64,000 nt of DNA from Leptospiraceae bacterium (GCA_016711485.1 JADJSX010000031.1:1-64000); one strand, 5' to 3'. Positions 1-11,220 are shown, counted from the first letter of the stretch. Notes: generated from the letters alone by a model not told the origin. Program-made: numbers and translations.

Positions 1-3
1 TTT

Positions 4-79
<76 letters not shown>

Positions 80-102
80 AATGGCTTAAGGAAAGTGTAG
101 AA

Positions 103-282
103 ATGGTAGTATAACAGCAAGCAATAACATTTTTGCAAGGTGTGAAAGAGCAGAGGCAATGATGGCGCCTTCTAGAAGAAGTTATGCTCTACAATAGTTG
201 TTTTAGAACAATGATAGTATTTTTCATTTTTGTTTGTATCTGACTCTCTATTTTGTAAGACTCCTCAGTGGTTTTGGAGTCT
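103..282 (+). CDS. secE: preprotein translocase subunit SecE (frame disrupted)
   Basis: No continuous frame exists, but joined fragments read as a short SecE: FLQGVKE near 130, a WPSR-EVM-like segment near 170, then TIVVL and a hydrophobic stretch (VFFIFV) near 195-240. SecE is the small inner-membrane subunit of the SecYEG translocon. The position between tRNA-Trp and nusG is the conserved one. Boundaries are approximate: the ATG at 103 is the best start and the end is uncertain. Several indels are needed to restore the frame, as in the neighbouring genes. Confidence 0.45.
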
Positions 283-304
283 TTCCTTGGATTCTAATAG
301 GTTT

Positions 305-830
305 AAGCCTTACTTGGTTAAGTGGTACATTACAAGTTTATTCTGGTCATGAAAACAGTCAAGACCAACATTACGAAGATGGTAGCTCAACCATTCGTTA
401 GAGGAAAAAATCACTCAGATTAAAATTCCTACTATGGAAGTTGCTGAGATGCGGTGTAAAAAAACCATCTACAAAAGAAAAGAAACTTATATGGATATGT
501 ATTGATTGAAATGGATATGGATCGAGATGCCCGGATTTAGGTAACCGATTTTTTGTAGGAAACAAGGTTCCAGAACCTCTGACGTTGGAAAATCAAAAAT
601 CTCTTTAACAGAAATGGGTGATGAAATCAGAGGAAGCAAACCACACATAGCCTTATTTTCAATGTGGGGTGAGACCACAAGTTAGTAGACGGGTCCGTTT
701 GAAGCATTCAGTGGAATAGTAGACACGAGATTTTTTTTTTAAAGACAAGGGAAGCTTCGTGTTTAAGGTAGAAAGATATTCGGACAGCTCTGCAGTAGAG
801 GTGGATTTTTACAAGTAGGAAAAAAGTTAA
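305..830 (+). CDS. nusG: transcription antitermination protein NusG (frame disrupted)
   Basis: NusG binds RNA polymerase and couples it to Rho or the ribosome. Fragments in different frames rebuild it. KWYI and QVYSGHENS near 318-360 form the start of the NGN domain. VEEKITQIKIPTMEVAEM lies near 395-455, then LIEMDMDRD near 505-530. GKLRV, KVEIFGRS and VEVDF near 745-815 belong to the C-terminal KOW domain. The total span suits the family. No clear ATG is visible at the 5' end. Multiple single-base indels break the frame; as NusG is normally essential, sequence error is the likelier cause. Confidence 0.7.
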
Positions 831-857
831 ATTATTTTAAGTAAGTTTTCTATTAAA

Positions 858-1291
858 ATGGCTAAAAATTTGTTAAACAGATAAAATTACAAGTAGAAGC
901 AGGGAAACCAAATCCTGCGCCTCCAGTTGGGCCTGATCTTGGTCAAGCTGGTCCCAATATCATAGAATTTTGTAAACAATTCAATAGAAAACTAAAAAAC
1001 ACAAATTAGCCTGAAACTCCCAGTTGTAATAAGTGAATTTAGCGATAAAAGTTTTACATTCAATGCGAAATCTCCCCAACTGCACTCCTTGCTAGAAAAA
1101 GCCATTGGAATTGAATCTGGCTCTGGAACTCCTCATGTTATTTACCAAAGTAGGGACAATTACAAGAAAGTAGTCTGGAAGAAATTGCGAAAACGAAACG
1201 AGCTGATTTAAATACTAACGATTTAGATGCAGCGTCTGGTAAATATCTTGCGGGAACATACCGATCAATGGGCGTGACTGTCGCAGGTTAA
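858..1291 (+). CDS. rplK: 50S ribosomal protein L11 (frame disrupted)
   Basis: L11 forms the base of the ribosomal stalk and binds the GTPase-associated region of 23S rRNA. The start is ATG 858 (MAKN). After an early indel the frame reads KQIKLQVEAGKPNPAPPVGP, then LGQAGPNIIEFCKQFN, later LKLPVVISEFSDKSFTF and LHSLLEKAIGIESGSGTPHV. It ends LDAASGKYLAGTYRSMGVTVAG-stop at 1291. The span of 434 nt is close to the expected 429 nt for 142 residues but not a multiple of three. At least three indels are present. Confidence 0.85.
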
Positions 1292-1308
1292 TGAGAAGGA
1301 GGTAAATT

Positions 1309-2012
1309 ATGGAAACGCGGTAAAAAAATACAAAGCACTAAAGATAAAGTAAATAGAGAGAAATTATACAACCTAGCTGATACAATCACTTTAGCCAAGA
1401 AACATCTTACACAAAATTTGATGGATCAATTGAAATTACAAGTAAATTACAGAAGTTTACAGAATATTCAGGAACGGTTTGCAACTTCCACATGGAACCA
1501 CAGAGAAAAACAGTTCGTGTTCTTGTATTCTGCAAAGGTGACAAACAAACCGAAGCAAAATGACTGTGCCGTGCTTTGAGTTTGTGGGTGATATGGATTT
1601 GGAATTTATAAAAGTAGCTGGCGGCTTGGACTGATTTTGATGCTTGTGTAGCTACTCCAGACATGATGAAGGAGGATTAGTAAACGGATATTTGATGGTT
1701 GGACGTAAAGGACTAATGCAAAACCAAAAGCTGGAACTGTTACAAAATGACGTTTCTAAGGCGGTAACAAGACTTAAAAGTGGGAAAGTAGAATACCGTC
1801 AGACAAAGGATGAGAAATTCCACCTAGGTGTTGGGAAAGGTATCTTTGACAAACAAAAGTTAGTTGAGGAATATCACAACTGTAGTCACTACTTTATTCA
1901 AAGACAGACCATCAGATGCAAAAGGTGATTACCTTAAGAATTTTGCAGTGGTGCAACTATGGGTATTGGTGTAAAAGTAGATGCTAAAGAATTAGCAAAT
2001 TCTGTGAATTAA
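1309..2012 (+). CDS. rplA: 50S ribosomal protein L1 (frame disrupted)
   Basis: L1 binds 23S rRNA in the mobile L1 stalk and represses its own operon in many bacteria. The start at ATG 1309 follows a strong GGAGG ribosome site (1297-1302). Pieces in different frames read KKYKALKDKVNREKLYNLAD, VRVLVFCKGDKQTEAK near 1510-1560, AAWTDFDACVATPDMMKE near 1622-1675, then GRKGLMQN, VSKAVTRLKSGKVEYR and HLGVGKG. The end is MGIGVKVDAKELANSVN-stop at 2012. The longest intact fragment is only about 90 codons. The length otherwise fits L1 (about 230 aa). Confidence 0.85.
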
Positions 2013-2035
2013 TTATAGAGAGACACAAAGATACT

Positions 2036-2558
2036 ATGGCAAATCAAGAAAACATCACAGCAGTAGCTGAATTAAAATCTAAACTAGAAGCGAAACCTAA
2101 ATTTTATTTTAGGCATACAGTGGTTTAACTGTAAAAATATGACTGACTTAAGAGCTAACCTAAAGAAAGAAGGCTCAGAAATGAAAGTTCTTAAAAACAA
2201 CTTGTTTGAACATTGAAAAGATCAAAAATCACAGTTCCCCAAATGTTGAGTTTGGAGCAGAATTCTAAAGGTCCTCTAGCGGCTATTTTTCTTCCGATAA
2301 TTTACCAACAGTTGCTAGAATATGCAAAGATTTTGCAAAAGCAAATGAAAAGTTAGTTATGAAGGGTGGCTTTTTTGATGGAGCAGTTCTAGATACAAAG
2401 AGGTGTAAGAAGGTCTCAGCAGGACTTCCATCAGAGAAGAACTCTTAACTCAAATCGCATTCAGGATGAATAATGCAATGTCTACTCTCATAAGTGCAAT
2501 CAATGCTGTGGCTGAGAAAAACGCAGGTGGAGCAGTAGAAGCGCCAGCAGCCGAGTAA
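2036..2558 (+). CDS. rplJ: 50S ribosomal protein L10 (frame disrupted)
   Basis: L10 anchors the L7/L12 dimers to the ribosome. ATG 2036 opens MANQENITAVAELKSKLEAK. Later frames give MTDLRANLKKEGSEMKVLKN near 2140-2200, then an A-rich C-terminus ALISAINAVAEKNAGGAVEA ending APAAE-stop at 2558. It lies 23 nt after rplA and 88 nt before rplL, the usual order. At least three frame breaks are present, and the span of 523 nt is not a multiple of three. Confidence 0.8.
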
Positions 2559-2646
2559 TAAATACTTTGGGTGCCGCATATATGCAGCTAATACAGATTA
2601 AACGTTTAGTATAACAATTTTTTTAAAGACGACACAAGGAGAAAAC

Positions 2647-3009
2647 ATGTCAACAGAAAGTTTATTAGAGCAAATCGGAAATCTTACTTTAGTTCAGGCG
2701 GCTGAACTAGTAAAAGCTATGGAAGCTAAGTTTGGTATCTCTGCTGCAGCACCAGTTATGGTTGCGGGCGGAGGCGGGGGAGGAGCTCCTGTTGCAGAAG
2801 AACCAACTGAAGTAAGTGTTATTTTAAAAGCACATGGTGATAAAAAAATCGACGTGATCAAAGCGGTTCGAGAAATTACCGGTCTTGGTTTGAAAGAAGC
2901 TAAAGACCTAGTAGAAGCTGGAAATAAACCTGTTAAAGAAGAATTTCTCCAGACGAAGCTAATACAATCAAAAGAAATTAGAAGGAGTTGGAGCACAAGT
3001 AGAAATTAA
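2647..3009 (+). CDS. rplL: 50S ribosomal protein L7/L12 (C-terminal frameshift)
   Basis: The stalk protein that recruits translation GTPases. The start MSTESLLEQIGNLTLVQAAE follows AAGGAGAAAAC. The N-terminal dimerisation region, a Gly/Ala hinge (residues 35-50, VAGGGGGGAPVAEE) and the C-terminal domain through LKEAKDLVEAGNKPVKE are clear. After about residue 98 the frame reads an unlikely tail (FLQTKLIQSKEI). Reading the same DNA shifted by one or two bases restores ISPDEANTIK and LEGVGAQVEIK, the family ending. The last 30 codons therefore contain two or three indels, and the true stop is near 3009-3015. Confidence 0.9.
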   Translation: MSTESLLEQIGNLTLVQAAELVKAMEAKFGISAAAPVMVAGGGGGGAPVAEEPTEVSVILKAHGDKKIDVIKAVREITGLGLKEAKDLVEAGNKPVKEEFLQTKLIQSKEIRRSWSTSRN

Positions 3010-3255
3010 AGTAATTTCTACTTTGCAGTTTTCGAGAGACTCGTTAAAGTTTTTAGAAAATTACGTTTCCAGAATCAAAAGAGTAAGCTTTGCTACTCTA
3101 TACTATTTGGAAACCAACTTTTATAAAGTCTCATTTTGAGGATATATCCGTTCAGTGTCTAATGTAGCTAAGCTGCATTAGTTTTTAATTTATTATATCT
3201 TGTTTTATATTTCTTATTTAGCCGAAAGGCTTACACTCCAGGAGTTTAAATTTTA

Positions 3256-6200
3256 ATGATTACTCATAATGAACGCAAAAGGGTAAACTTTGGTAAAATT
3301 ACGAATCTTGACTTTCTTCCTAATTTAATTCAAATTCAAAAGAAATCTTTTGATTGGTTTTTGCAAGCTGATATAAAAGACCCGACCAAACGTAAAAATC
3401 AGGAGCTGGAGGCAGTGTTTCAAGAAACCTTTCCTATCGAAAGCCTAATGGGGATGTGATTATGGAATATAGTCACTATATTCTAGGGGAAAGACGAAGG
3501 GATCAACAAGAATGTAAAGATACCGATTCTAGTTACGCATTACCTTTAAAATCCGTTATACGTCTTATTATTAAAGAAACTGGTGAGATTAGAGAGCAAG
3601 TTGTTTATATGGGTGACTTGCCTATTATGACCGAACAAGGAACCTTTATTATCAATGGAGCTGAACGTGTAGTTGTAAGCCAATTGCATAGATCTCCAGG
3701 TATTTTCTTTGCTTATGATCAAATCAAATCTAGTTACTCGGCACGTGTAATTCCTTACCGAGGATCTTGGTTGGAATTCGAAATCGACAATAAAGGGATT
3801 CTAGTTGCAAAAATTGACCGTAAGAAAAATTTCCAGCAACCCTTCTTTTAAAAGCACTTAAAGTCGGTTTAAATGAAGATGTTCTAAGATTATTTTACAC
3901 ATCTTCAAAAGTTAAAATTTATGGAGCTTCTCCGAAAGAGCTAAAAAAGTTATCGGTAGAAGAACTATTTCTGACATTATCAACTTCGAAAACGGGGGAA
4001 GTAATGTTAGAAGCTGGATCTAAAATCAATGAGGATAATATTGATATTCTCAAAGAAATGAAAGTCAAGGAAGTCAATGTTATTGATTTCCCAAATGGAA
4101 AAGATAATTCAATCATCATCAACTGCCTAGAAAAAGATGGTGTAAACGACTACGAAGAAGCAATCAAGAAATTACATATGATTATGCGTCCGGGTGAACC
4201 TTCTACTGTTGAAAATGCAGAGGCGGAATTGAAAAGACTTTTCTTTTCTCCAAAAACATTTGATTTAGGAAAAGTAGGGCGTTATAAAATCAACAGTAAA
4301 TTTGAATTCCATAAACCAAAAGAATTCACAAACTGCGATAATCGAACACTTCGTCCAGAAGACATTATGGAAACAGTGCGTTACTTAGTAATGCTCATGT
4401 CGGAAGTAGAAAACTATTACCATGACGATATAGACCATTTAGGAAATAGGCGCGTTCGTTCTGTAGGTGAATTATTATCTAACCAATTAAAACTTGGTTT
4501 TCTCGCAGAGAGAGTTATTAAAGAAAGAATGACAGTTCAAGAAATTGAACAACAAACGCCACAGCTTTTAATTTCTATTAAACCAGTAACTGCGGTTGTA
4601 AATGAATTTTTTGGTTCATCTCAATTATCTCAGTTCATGGATCAAACAAATCCACTGGCAGAATTAACTCATAAGAGAAGATTAAATGCGTTAGTCCTGG
4701 AGGACTTTCTCGCGATAGAGCTGGTTTCGAAGTGCGTGACGTTCATTATAGCCATTATGGAAGAATGTGTCCAATTATGAAACACCGGAAGGTCCGAACA
4801 TTGGTTTGATTCTTTCTATGTCTTCTTATGCAAGAGTGAATGATTATGGGTTTTGGAAACACCATATAAAACTGTGAAAGCAGGAAAAGTTCAAAAACAA
4901 ATTGAGTTTTTAACTGCTGATAAAGAAGAATATCATTATATTGCGCAAGCATCTGCATCGATAGACGACAAAGGTGATTTTAAAAGTAAGTTAATTTCGA
5001 CTCGTCACCGTTCAGACTTCCCTTTCAGAAATCCAAATGAAATTCAATACATGGATTTGGCTCCTATGCAAGTGGTTTCTGTATCCACTGCATTAATTCC
5101 ATTCTTAGAGCATGATGATGCGAACCGTGCACTCATGGGATCTAACATGCAACGTCAAGCTGTACCTCTTATGGTAGAGCAGGCGCCATATGTAGGAACT
5201 GGTATGGAAGGAAGAGCTGCTTATGATTCTAGAATCTGCGTAGTCTCTAAAAAGCCAGGGATCGTTACAAAAGTCGATTCTAAAGGAATTACAGTAAGAG
5301 AAGAAGGAACAAAAGAGCCAGTTTATTATCCTCTGATAAAATACAAAAAAACGAACCAAGGTACTTGTTTCAACCAAAGACCAATCGTTTCCGTATTAAT
5401 GGCAGAGAATGACGGAAAAATTCTTAAAATTTCAAAAGAAAAACTCGAAGTGGAATATGGATCCGAAAAAGTAGCGTATTCTCTACAAGAAGGAACAAAA
5501 GAGTTTGCTCCACTTGTGAAAGAAGGTGCGACAGTCGCTAAAGGTGATACACTTGCAGGTCAAATAATCGAAGGCGAAAAAATAGACGATATGGGAAATA
5601 TTCTCACTAAGGGAACTATTCTCGCTGACGGTCCTGCTATAGATAATGGATATCTTGCTCTTGGAAAAAACGTTCTTGTGGGATTTATGCCATGGGAAGG
5701 TTACAACTTTGAGGATGCTATTATTATTAGTGAAAAAATTGTTAAACACGATATATTTACATCTATTCACATTGAAGAATTTGAAATCCAAGCAAGAGAA
5801 ACTAAACTCGGGCAAGAACAAATTACTCGTGATATTCCAAATCTTTCTGATAAAGCATTTCGCGATTTGGATGAAACAGGCGTTATCCGCATTGGTGCTG
5901 AAGTAAAAGCTGGAGATATTCTTGTTGGTATGGTTACTCCAAAGGGAGAGACAGACTTAACTCCTGAATACAAACTTTTACATTCTATCTTTGGAGAAAA
6001 AGCGAAAGAAGTAAGAGATTCTTCTTTAAGACTCCCAAATGGAAATGAAGATCTGTAATCGATATTAAACGCTATTATAGAGAGCGTGGAGATGATTTAG
6101 CTGCAGGTGTTGAAGAACTTGTAAAAGTATACATTGCACGTAAACGTAAACTTTTAGTTGGTGATAAAATGGCTGGTCGTCACGGAAACAAAGGGGTTGT

Positions 6201-6927
6201 AGCACGCGTAACGGCAGAAGAAGACATGCCGTACATGAAAGACGGAACTCCGTTAGATATCGTTCTTAATCCGCTCGGGGTTCCATCTCGTATGAACTTG
6301 GGTCAGATTTTTGAAACACAATTAGGTTTTATCGCAGACAAACTTGGAATCAATTTTGAAACTCCAGTCTTTGATGGTGCGAATGAAGGGGATATAGAAG
6401 AGTATGCGAAACAAGCAGGAACTCCTTCTAATTCTAAATTTCAATTGTATGATGGAAGAACTGGTGAGCCTTTCTTAAATGAAGTATTCTGTGGACATAT
6501 TTATATGTTGAAGTTAGCTCACTTGGTCGATGACAAGATACATGCTAGATCAACTGGACCTTATTCTCTTGTTACACAACAACCTCTCGGCGGTAAAGCG
6601 CAGTTTGGTGGGCAGAGACTAGGGGAGATGGAAGTTTGGGCCCTTGAAGCATATGGTGCTTCTCACACTCTCCAAGAATTACTCACGATTAAATCTGATG
6701 ACATGCTTGGGCGTGCTCGTATTTACGAAGCAATCGTGAAAGGTATCAATTCTATTCGTCCTGGAATTCCTGAATCGTTTAACGTTTTGGTTCAAGAGTT
6801 ACGAGGTTTGGCTTTGGATATTATCATTACAGACACAGAGGGATCCACAGTGGATATCGCTGATTATGAAGATGAGTATTCCAGAAATAAAAAGAAAATT
6901 AAAATTGAATCCATAGAGAATATCTAG
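3256..6927 (+). CDS. rpoB: RNA polymerase subunit beta (multiple frameshifts)
   Basis: Catalytic beta subunit of RNA polymerase. The span of 3672 nt equals about 1224 codons, the expected length for Leptospira RpoB, but the frame breaks near 3441, 3840, 3940-4000, 4694, 4773 and 6050. Joined fragments match the family throughout: KRVNFGKITNLDFLPNLIQ at the N-terminus, GTFIINGAERVVVSQLHRSPG, the rifampicin pocket FFGSSQLSQFMDQTNP at about 4605-4655, GRHGNKGVVARV near 6175 and GGKAQFGGQRLGEMEVWALE near 6590. In the pocket, THKRRLNAL has Asn (codon 4685-4687) where E. coli has Ser531. The gene sits 247 nt after rplL and 13 nt before rpoC. Confidence 0.93.
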
Positions 6928-6940
6928 AGGCAACGACTGA

Positions 6941-9900
6941 ATGAAAAATTATACAAGCTTTGACTCAATAACTATTAAAATTGCTTCTCCTGAAAGAATT
7001 AAAGAATGGTCTTACGGAGAAGTAAAAAAACCAGAAACAATCAATTATCGTACTCTTAAACCAGAGAGAGAAGGTCTTTTTTGTGAAAAGATTTTTGGTA
7101 CAACAAAAGATTGGGAATGTTACTGCGGTAAATTCAAATCTATCCGTTACAAAGGTGTGATTTGTGATAAGTGTGGAGTGGAAGTAACACACTCTAAAGT
7201 TAGAAGAGAGAGAATGGGGCATATTGAATTAGCCGCTCCCGTATCTCATATCTGGTATTATCGTTCTGTTCCGTCTCGTATGGGACTTCTTCTCGATATG
7301 ACCATGAACGCTCTCAAAACAATTCTTTATTTTGAAAAATATGTAATCATTGATCCTGCTGATTCAGGAAGACTAAAAGGCGAACTTTTAGACGAAGATG
7401 AATACCACTCTTATCTCGATGAATACGGTGATAAATTTATCGCTGGTATCGGTGGGGATGCAATCAAAGAACTTTTGGCTCGTATTGATGTTGACGCGGA
7501 AGGTCGCGTTATTCGCCAAAGAATTCAAGAGAAAAAAGTTACTGATAAACGTTTAATCAAACGTCTTGAAGTACTCGAAGCATTCCGTGATTCTGGAAAT
7601 CGTCCTGAATGGATGGTGCTTGATAACGTTCCTGTGATTCCACCTGAACTTCGTCCAATGGTTCAATTAGATGGAGGTAGATTTGCTACTTCTGATTTGA
7701 ACGATTTATATAGAAGAGTAATTAACCGTAACAATCGTTTAAAAAGACTTCTTACTTTAAAAGCACCTGAAATTATTGTTCGGAATGAAAAACGTATGTT
7801 ACAGGAAGCTGTAGATGCGTTATTCGACAACTCTCGCCGCAAAAGAACTGTAAAAGGAAAAGGAAATCGACCTCTTAAGTCTATCTCTGATATGCTCAAA
7901 GGGAAACAAGGACGTTTTAGACAAAACCTTCTTGGTAAACGGGTAGATTATTCTGGTCGTTCTGTAATCGTTGTTGGTCCTGAACTCAAATTCCACCAAA
8001 TGGGTCTTCCTAAAAAAATGGCTCTCGAATTATTCAAACCATTTATCATGAAACGACTTGTAGATTTAGAACTTGCGCCTAACATAAAGTCTGCGAAGAA
8101 AAAAGTAGAAGCAGAAGACAAGGATGTATTCGAAGCATTAGAAACAGTAGTAAGAGAACATCCAGTTCTTTTAAACCGTGCTCCTACTTTACATAGACTC
8201 GGTATTCAAGCATTTCTTCCAATCTTAGTAGAAGGAAAAGCAATCAAACTCCACCCGCTCGTATGTCATGCGTTTAACGCTGACTTTGACGGGGATCAAA
8301 TGGCTATTCACGTTCCATTGTCTCCAAAAGCACAGCTTGAAGTTTGGATGCTAATGCTTTCACCGCATAATATCCTAAATCCTGCAAATGGTCATCCAAT
8401 TTGTGGACCAACGCAAGATATTGTCTTAGGTATATACTATTTAACCTCTGAAGTAGCTAACGCAAAAGGTCATGGAAAATTCTTCACGAATTTAGAAGAA
8501 ATTCAATATGCACTTGATGGTGGTTGGCTAGATTTAAGAGCAAAAATATCTGTTCTTTATAACGAAAAAATCATTGAAACAACTCCAGGTCGTATGATCT
8601 TTAACACAGCAATGCCTAAGGGGTATAACTTTGTTAACCGCGTATTGGGTGACAAAGAAACCAACAGAATTATTTCCGATGTATATGATTCGTTTGGTCC
8701 TGCGGCAACTGTTGTTATGCTCGATGACATTAAGAAATTAGGATATCGTTATGCGACTATCTTTGCTCCAACAATTTCTATTGAAGATATTCGTGTTTCT
8801 CCTCAAAAACAAATTCTTGTTACCGAGGCAAACAAAGAAGTAGAAAAAGCGGATATGGAGTATCGTAAAGGTATTATCACAAATGAAGAACGTAAGAAAA
8901 AAGTAATTGAGATTTGGACAAAAACCAATGATAAAATTACAGACAGTATGTTCAAAGAACTAGAAAAAGACAAAGGTGGATTTAATCCGGTCTATGTCAT
9001 GGCTGCGTCAGGTGCTAGAGGATCTAAACAACAGATTCGTCAGTTAGCTGGAATGCGGGGACTAATGGCTAAACCTTCTGGAGAAATTATAGAACTTGCT
9101 ATTCGTTCAAATTTCCGTGAAGGTCTTGGTATATTAGAGTTCTTTATTTCTACTCACGGTGCCCGTAAAGGTCTTTCGGATACGGCTCTCAAAACTGCCG
9201 ATGCTGGTTATTTAACAAGAAGACTTGTGGATATTTCCCAAGACGTTATTATTAACGAGCCAGATTGTGGAACCGATCAATACGTAGAATTAAGTATAGT
9301 AAAAGAAGGCGAGAATGTTATCGTATCTCTTGCCGATAGAGTGTTTGGACGTTATACGGCAGAAGAAGTAATTGATCCTGTCACTGAAAAAATAGTATAT
9401 CCTAAGAATACATTGATTGTTCGTTCAGTCGGACAAAAAATTGAAAATCTTGGTTACACTAAAATCAAAGTCCGTTCCCCATTAACCTGTGATGCTAAAC
9501 AAGGTATCTGTATCAAGTGTTATGGTATGGATATGGCAAGACTTGTTCCAGTGGAAATTGGAGAGGCTGTGGGAACTATCGCAGCTCAATCAATTGGACA
9601 ACCTGGAACTCAGTTGACCATGCGTACTTTCCATATTGGGGGTGCTGCTTCTGCTAAAGTTAAGGAAAAGGAACACAAAGTATCTTTCCAATCCGTTGTG
9701 AAATTAGTAAATGGAAGATTGATTCAAAATCAAAAAGGTCAAACTATATTTAGCCGTCGTGGTTCTATTGTAGTTCAACATTTAATCCAAGATTTACAAC
9801 TATCTGAATTACAAAATATTCGAGTGGCAGACGGACAAAATGTATTAAAAGGGGAAGTGATTTCCACTAATACAAAAGGCGAAATGATTCACGCTGAAAT

Positions 9901-11197
9901 GCCTGGTCGTATCGAAATTGCAAATGATAGATTTAGAATTATTGGGGAAGACATTGTAATTCCAGTTAAAATTGGAACGATTTTACTTGTAAAAGCAGAG
10001 GATATTATCAAAGCTAATAGTCCAGTAGCAGAGTTTGATCCGTTCAACGACTTAGTTGTATCGGAGGTAGAAGGAACTGTAGCTTGGGTTGATTTAGAAG
10101 TTGGTAAAAACGTTCGTCGTGATGAAGACGTCAAAACATCTAACGTCATTTACAAAGTAATTGAACAAAAAAGAGAAAAATTAAATCCACGTATGGTCGT
10201 AAGTGGAGAAAACGGTTCTGAAGAATATGCAGTTCCGGTCGATGCTTTGATTAATATTGTATCGGAAGATAAAGTAAAAATCGGAGATATTCTATTTAAG
10301 ATTCCGTCTATCGCTGAAAAGACTCGAGATATTACAGGTGGTTTACCACGTGTAGACGAACTCTTTGAGGCACGTCGTCCGAAAGATGCTGCAACACTTG
10401 CGGAAACTAGTGGACGAATTGAGGATAAAGGCGAAATCGTTAAAGAAAAACGCGTATTCTATATTATCCCTGATAACCCTGATTTAGAAAGAGTAAAAGT
10501 TGCGATTCCAGTTATTAAGCAGTTACGTATACAAGATGGGGATTATGTAAAACAAGGTGACCAGTTAGATGACGGAAACTTTGACCCACATGATATTTTA
10601 CGAGTTAGAGGAACTAACGCTCTTCATGCTTACTTGGTAAAAGAGGTGCAGGAAGTTTATCGTTTGCAAGGTGTGCATATCAATGATAAACATATTGAAG
10701 TAGTGGTTAGACAAATGCTTCGTAAAGTAATGATTACTGATAGTGGGGATACTTCTTTTGTATCACAACAACAAGTGGATCGTTTTTCATTTAGAGAGGA
10801 AAACAAACGAGTAGACGCAGAAGGGGGAAGTCCTTCTCAAGCAACTCCGATTTTACTTGGATTAACAAAAGCTTCTCTTAATACAGAATCATTTTTCTCT
10901 GCCGCTTCTTTCCAAGAAACTACGAAGGTTCTTACAGATGCTGCAATTAAGGGAAAAACAGACCATTTGATCGGATTAAAAGAGAATGTTATTATCGGTC
11001 ATATGATTCCTGCTGGAACTGGAATGAGAAAGTATCAAGACATTGATGTATTCAAAGAGTTCTACGGGGATTTAGAGAGACTAGCAGGAGAGGAAGAAGA
11101 AGAAAAATTTCCGCCTTTGCAAACTAACTCTCTAGCGGTTAATATTACGGATAAGAATGATCTAGAAGAAGATCATGAAGATGAGGATGATGAGTGA
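6941..11197 (+). CDS. rpoC: RNA polymerase subunit beta'
   Basis: Intact 1418-residue beta' subunit. It has the N-terminal zinc site (CYCGKFKS then CDKCG, residues about 60-80), the absolutely conserved catalytic loop NADFDGDQMA that binds the active-site magnesium, a second zinc site (CDAK, CIKCYG), and the trigger-loop region with GEAVGTIAAQSIGQPGTQLT. The C-terminus is strongly acidic (DLEEDHEDEDDE). The start ATG 6941 lies 13 nt after rpoB. Unlike everything upstream, no frame break is seen over 4.2 kb, which makes the upstream disruption stand out. Confidence 0.98.
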   Translation: MKNYTSFDSITIKIASPERIKEWSYGEVKKPETINYRTLKPEREGLFCEKIFGTTKDWECYCGKFKSIRYKGVICDKCGVEVTHSKVRRERMGHIELAAPVSHIWYYRSVPSRMGLLLDMTMNALKTILYFEKYVIIDPADSGRLKGELLDEDEYHSYLDEYGDKFIAGIGGDAIKELLARIDVDAEGRVIRQRIQEKKVTDKRLIKRLEVLEAFRDSGNRPEWMVLDNVPVIPPELRPMVQLDGGRFATSDLNDLYRRVINRNNRLKRLLTLKAPEIIVRNEKRMLQEAVDALFDNSRRKRTVKGKGNRPLKSISDMLKGKQGRFRQNLLGKRVDYSGRSVIVVGPELKFHQMGLPKKMALELFKPFIMKRLVDLELAPNIKSAKKKVEAEDKDVFEALETVVREHPVLLNRAPTLHRLGIQAFLPILVEGKAIKLHPLVCHAFNADFDGDQMAIHVPLSPKAQLEVWMLMLSPHNILNPANGHPICGPTQDIVLGIYYLTSEVANAKGHGKFFTNLEEIQYALDGGWLDLRAKISVLYNEKIIETTPGRMIFNTAMPKGYNFVNRVLGDKETNRIISDVYDSFGPAATVVMLDDIKKLGYRYATIFAPTISIEDIRVSPQKQILVTEANKEVEKADMEYRKGIITNEERKKKVIEIWTKTNDKITDSMFKELEKDKGGFNPVYVMAASGARGSKQQIRQLAGMRGLMAKPSGEIIELAIRSNFREGLGILEFFISTHGARKGLSDTALKTADAGYLTRRLVDISQDVIINEPDCGTDQYVELSIVKEGENVIVSLADRVFGRYTAEEVIDPVTEKIVYPKNTLIVRSVGQKIENLGYTKIKVRSPLTCDAKQGICIKCYGMDMARLVPVEIGEAVGTIAAQSIGQPGTQLTMRTFHIGGAASAKVKEKEHKVSFQSVVKLVNGRLIQNQKGQTIFSRRGSIVVQHLIQDLQLSELQNIRVADGQNVLKGEVISTNTKGEMIHAEMPGRIEIANDRFRIIGEDIVIPVKIGTILLVKAEDIIKANSPVAEFDPFNDLVVSEVEGTVAWVDLEVGKNVRRDEDVKTSNVIYKVIEQKREKLNPRMVVSGENGSEEYAVPVDALINIVSEDKVKIGDILFKIPSIAEKTRDITGGLPRVDELFEARRPKDAATLAETSGRIEDKGEIVKEKRVFYIIPDNPDLERVKVAIPVIKQLRIQDGDYVKQGDQLDDGNFDPHDILRVRGTNALHAYLVKEVQEVYRLQGVHINDKHIEVVVRQMLRKVMITDSGDTSFVSQQQVDRFSFREENKRVDAEGGSPSQATPILLGLTKASLNTESFFSAASFQETTKVLTDAAIKGKTDHLIGLKENVIIGHMIPAGTGMRKYQDIDVFKEFYGDLERLAGEEEEEKFPPLQTNSLAVNITDKNDLEEDHEDEDDE

Positions 11198-11220
11198 AAA
11201 CTACATTTTATGTAGTTTTT
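11197..11220 (+). terminator. hairpin after rpoC
   Basis: AAAACTACAT, a TTT loop and ATGTAGTTTT form a 10-bp perfect stem that starts at the rpoC stop codon and runs into TTTTT. The stem is A/T-rich and the T tract is largely part of the stem, so it could be a weak or attenuating terminator between rpoC and rpsL. Confidence 0.45.

Noticed and set aside
258..282. AGACTCC/GGAGTCT hairpin as a terminator after secE
   Set aside because: A long T run is missing and the same bases translate as plausible SecE C-terminal sequence; the local sequence is also error-prone.
1407..1664. Minus-strand open frame of 85 codons
   Set aside because: It lies opposite the L1 coding sequence and has no ribosome site or family features.
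858..6927. True pseudogenisation of rplK, rplA, rplJ and rpoB
   Set aside because: These are normally essential single-copy genes; conserved sequence persists across every break, so sequence error is the better explanation.
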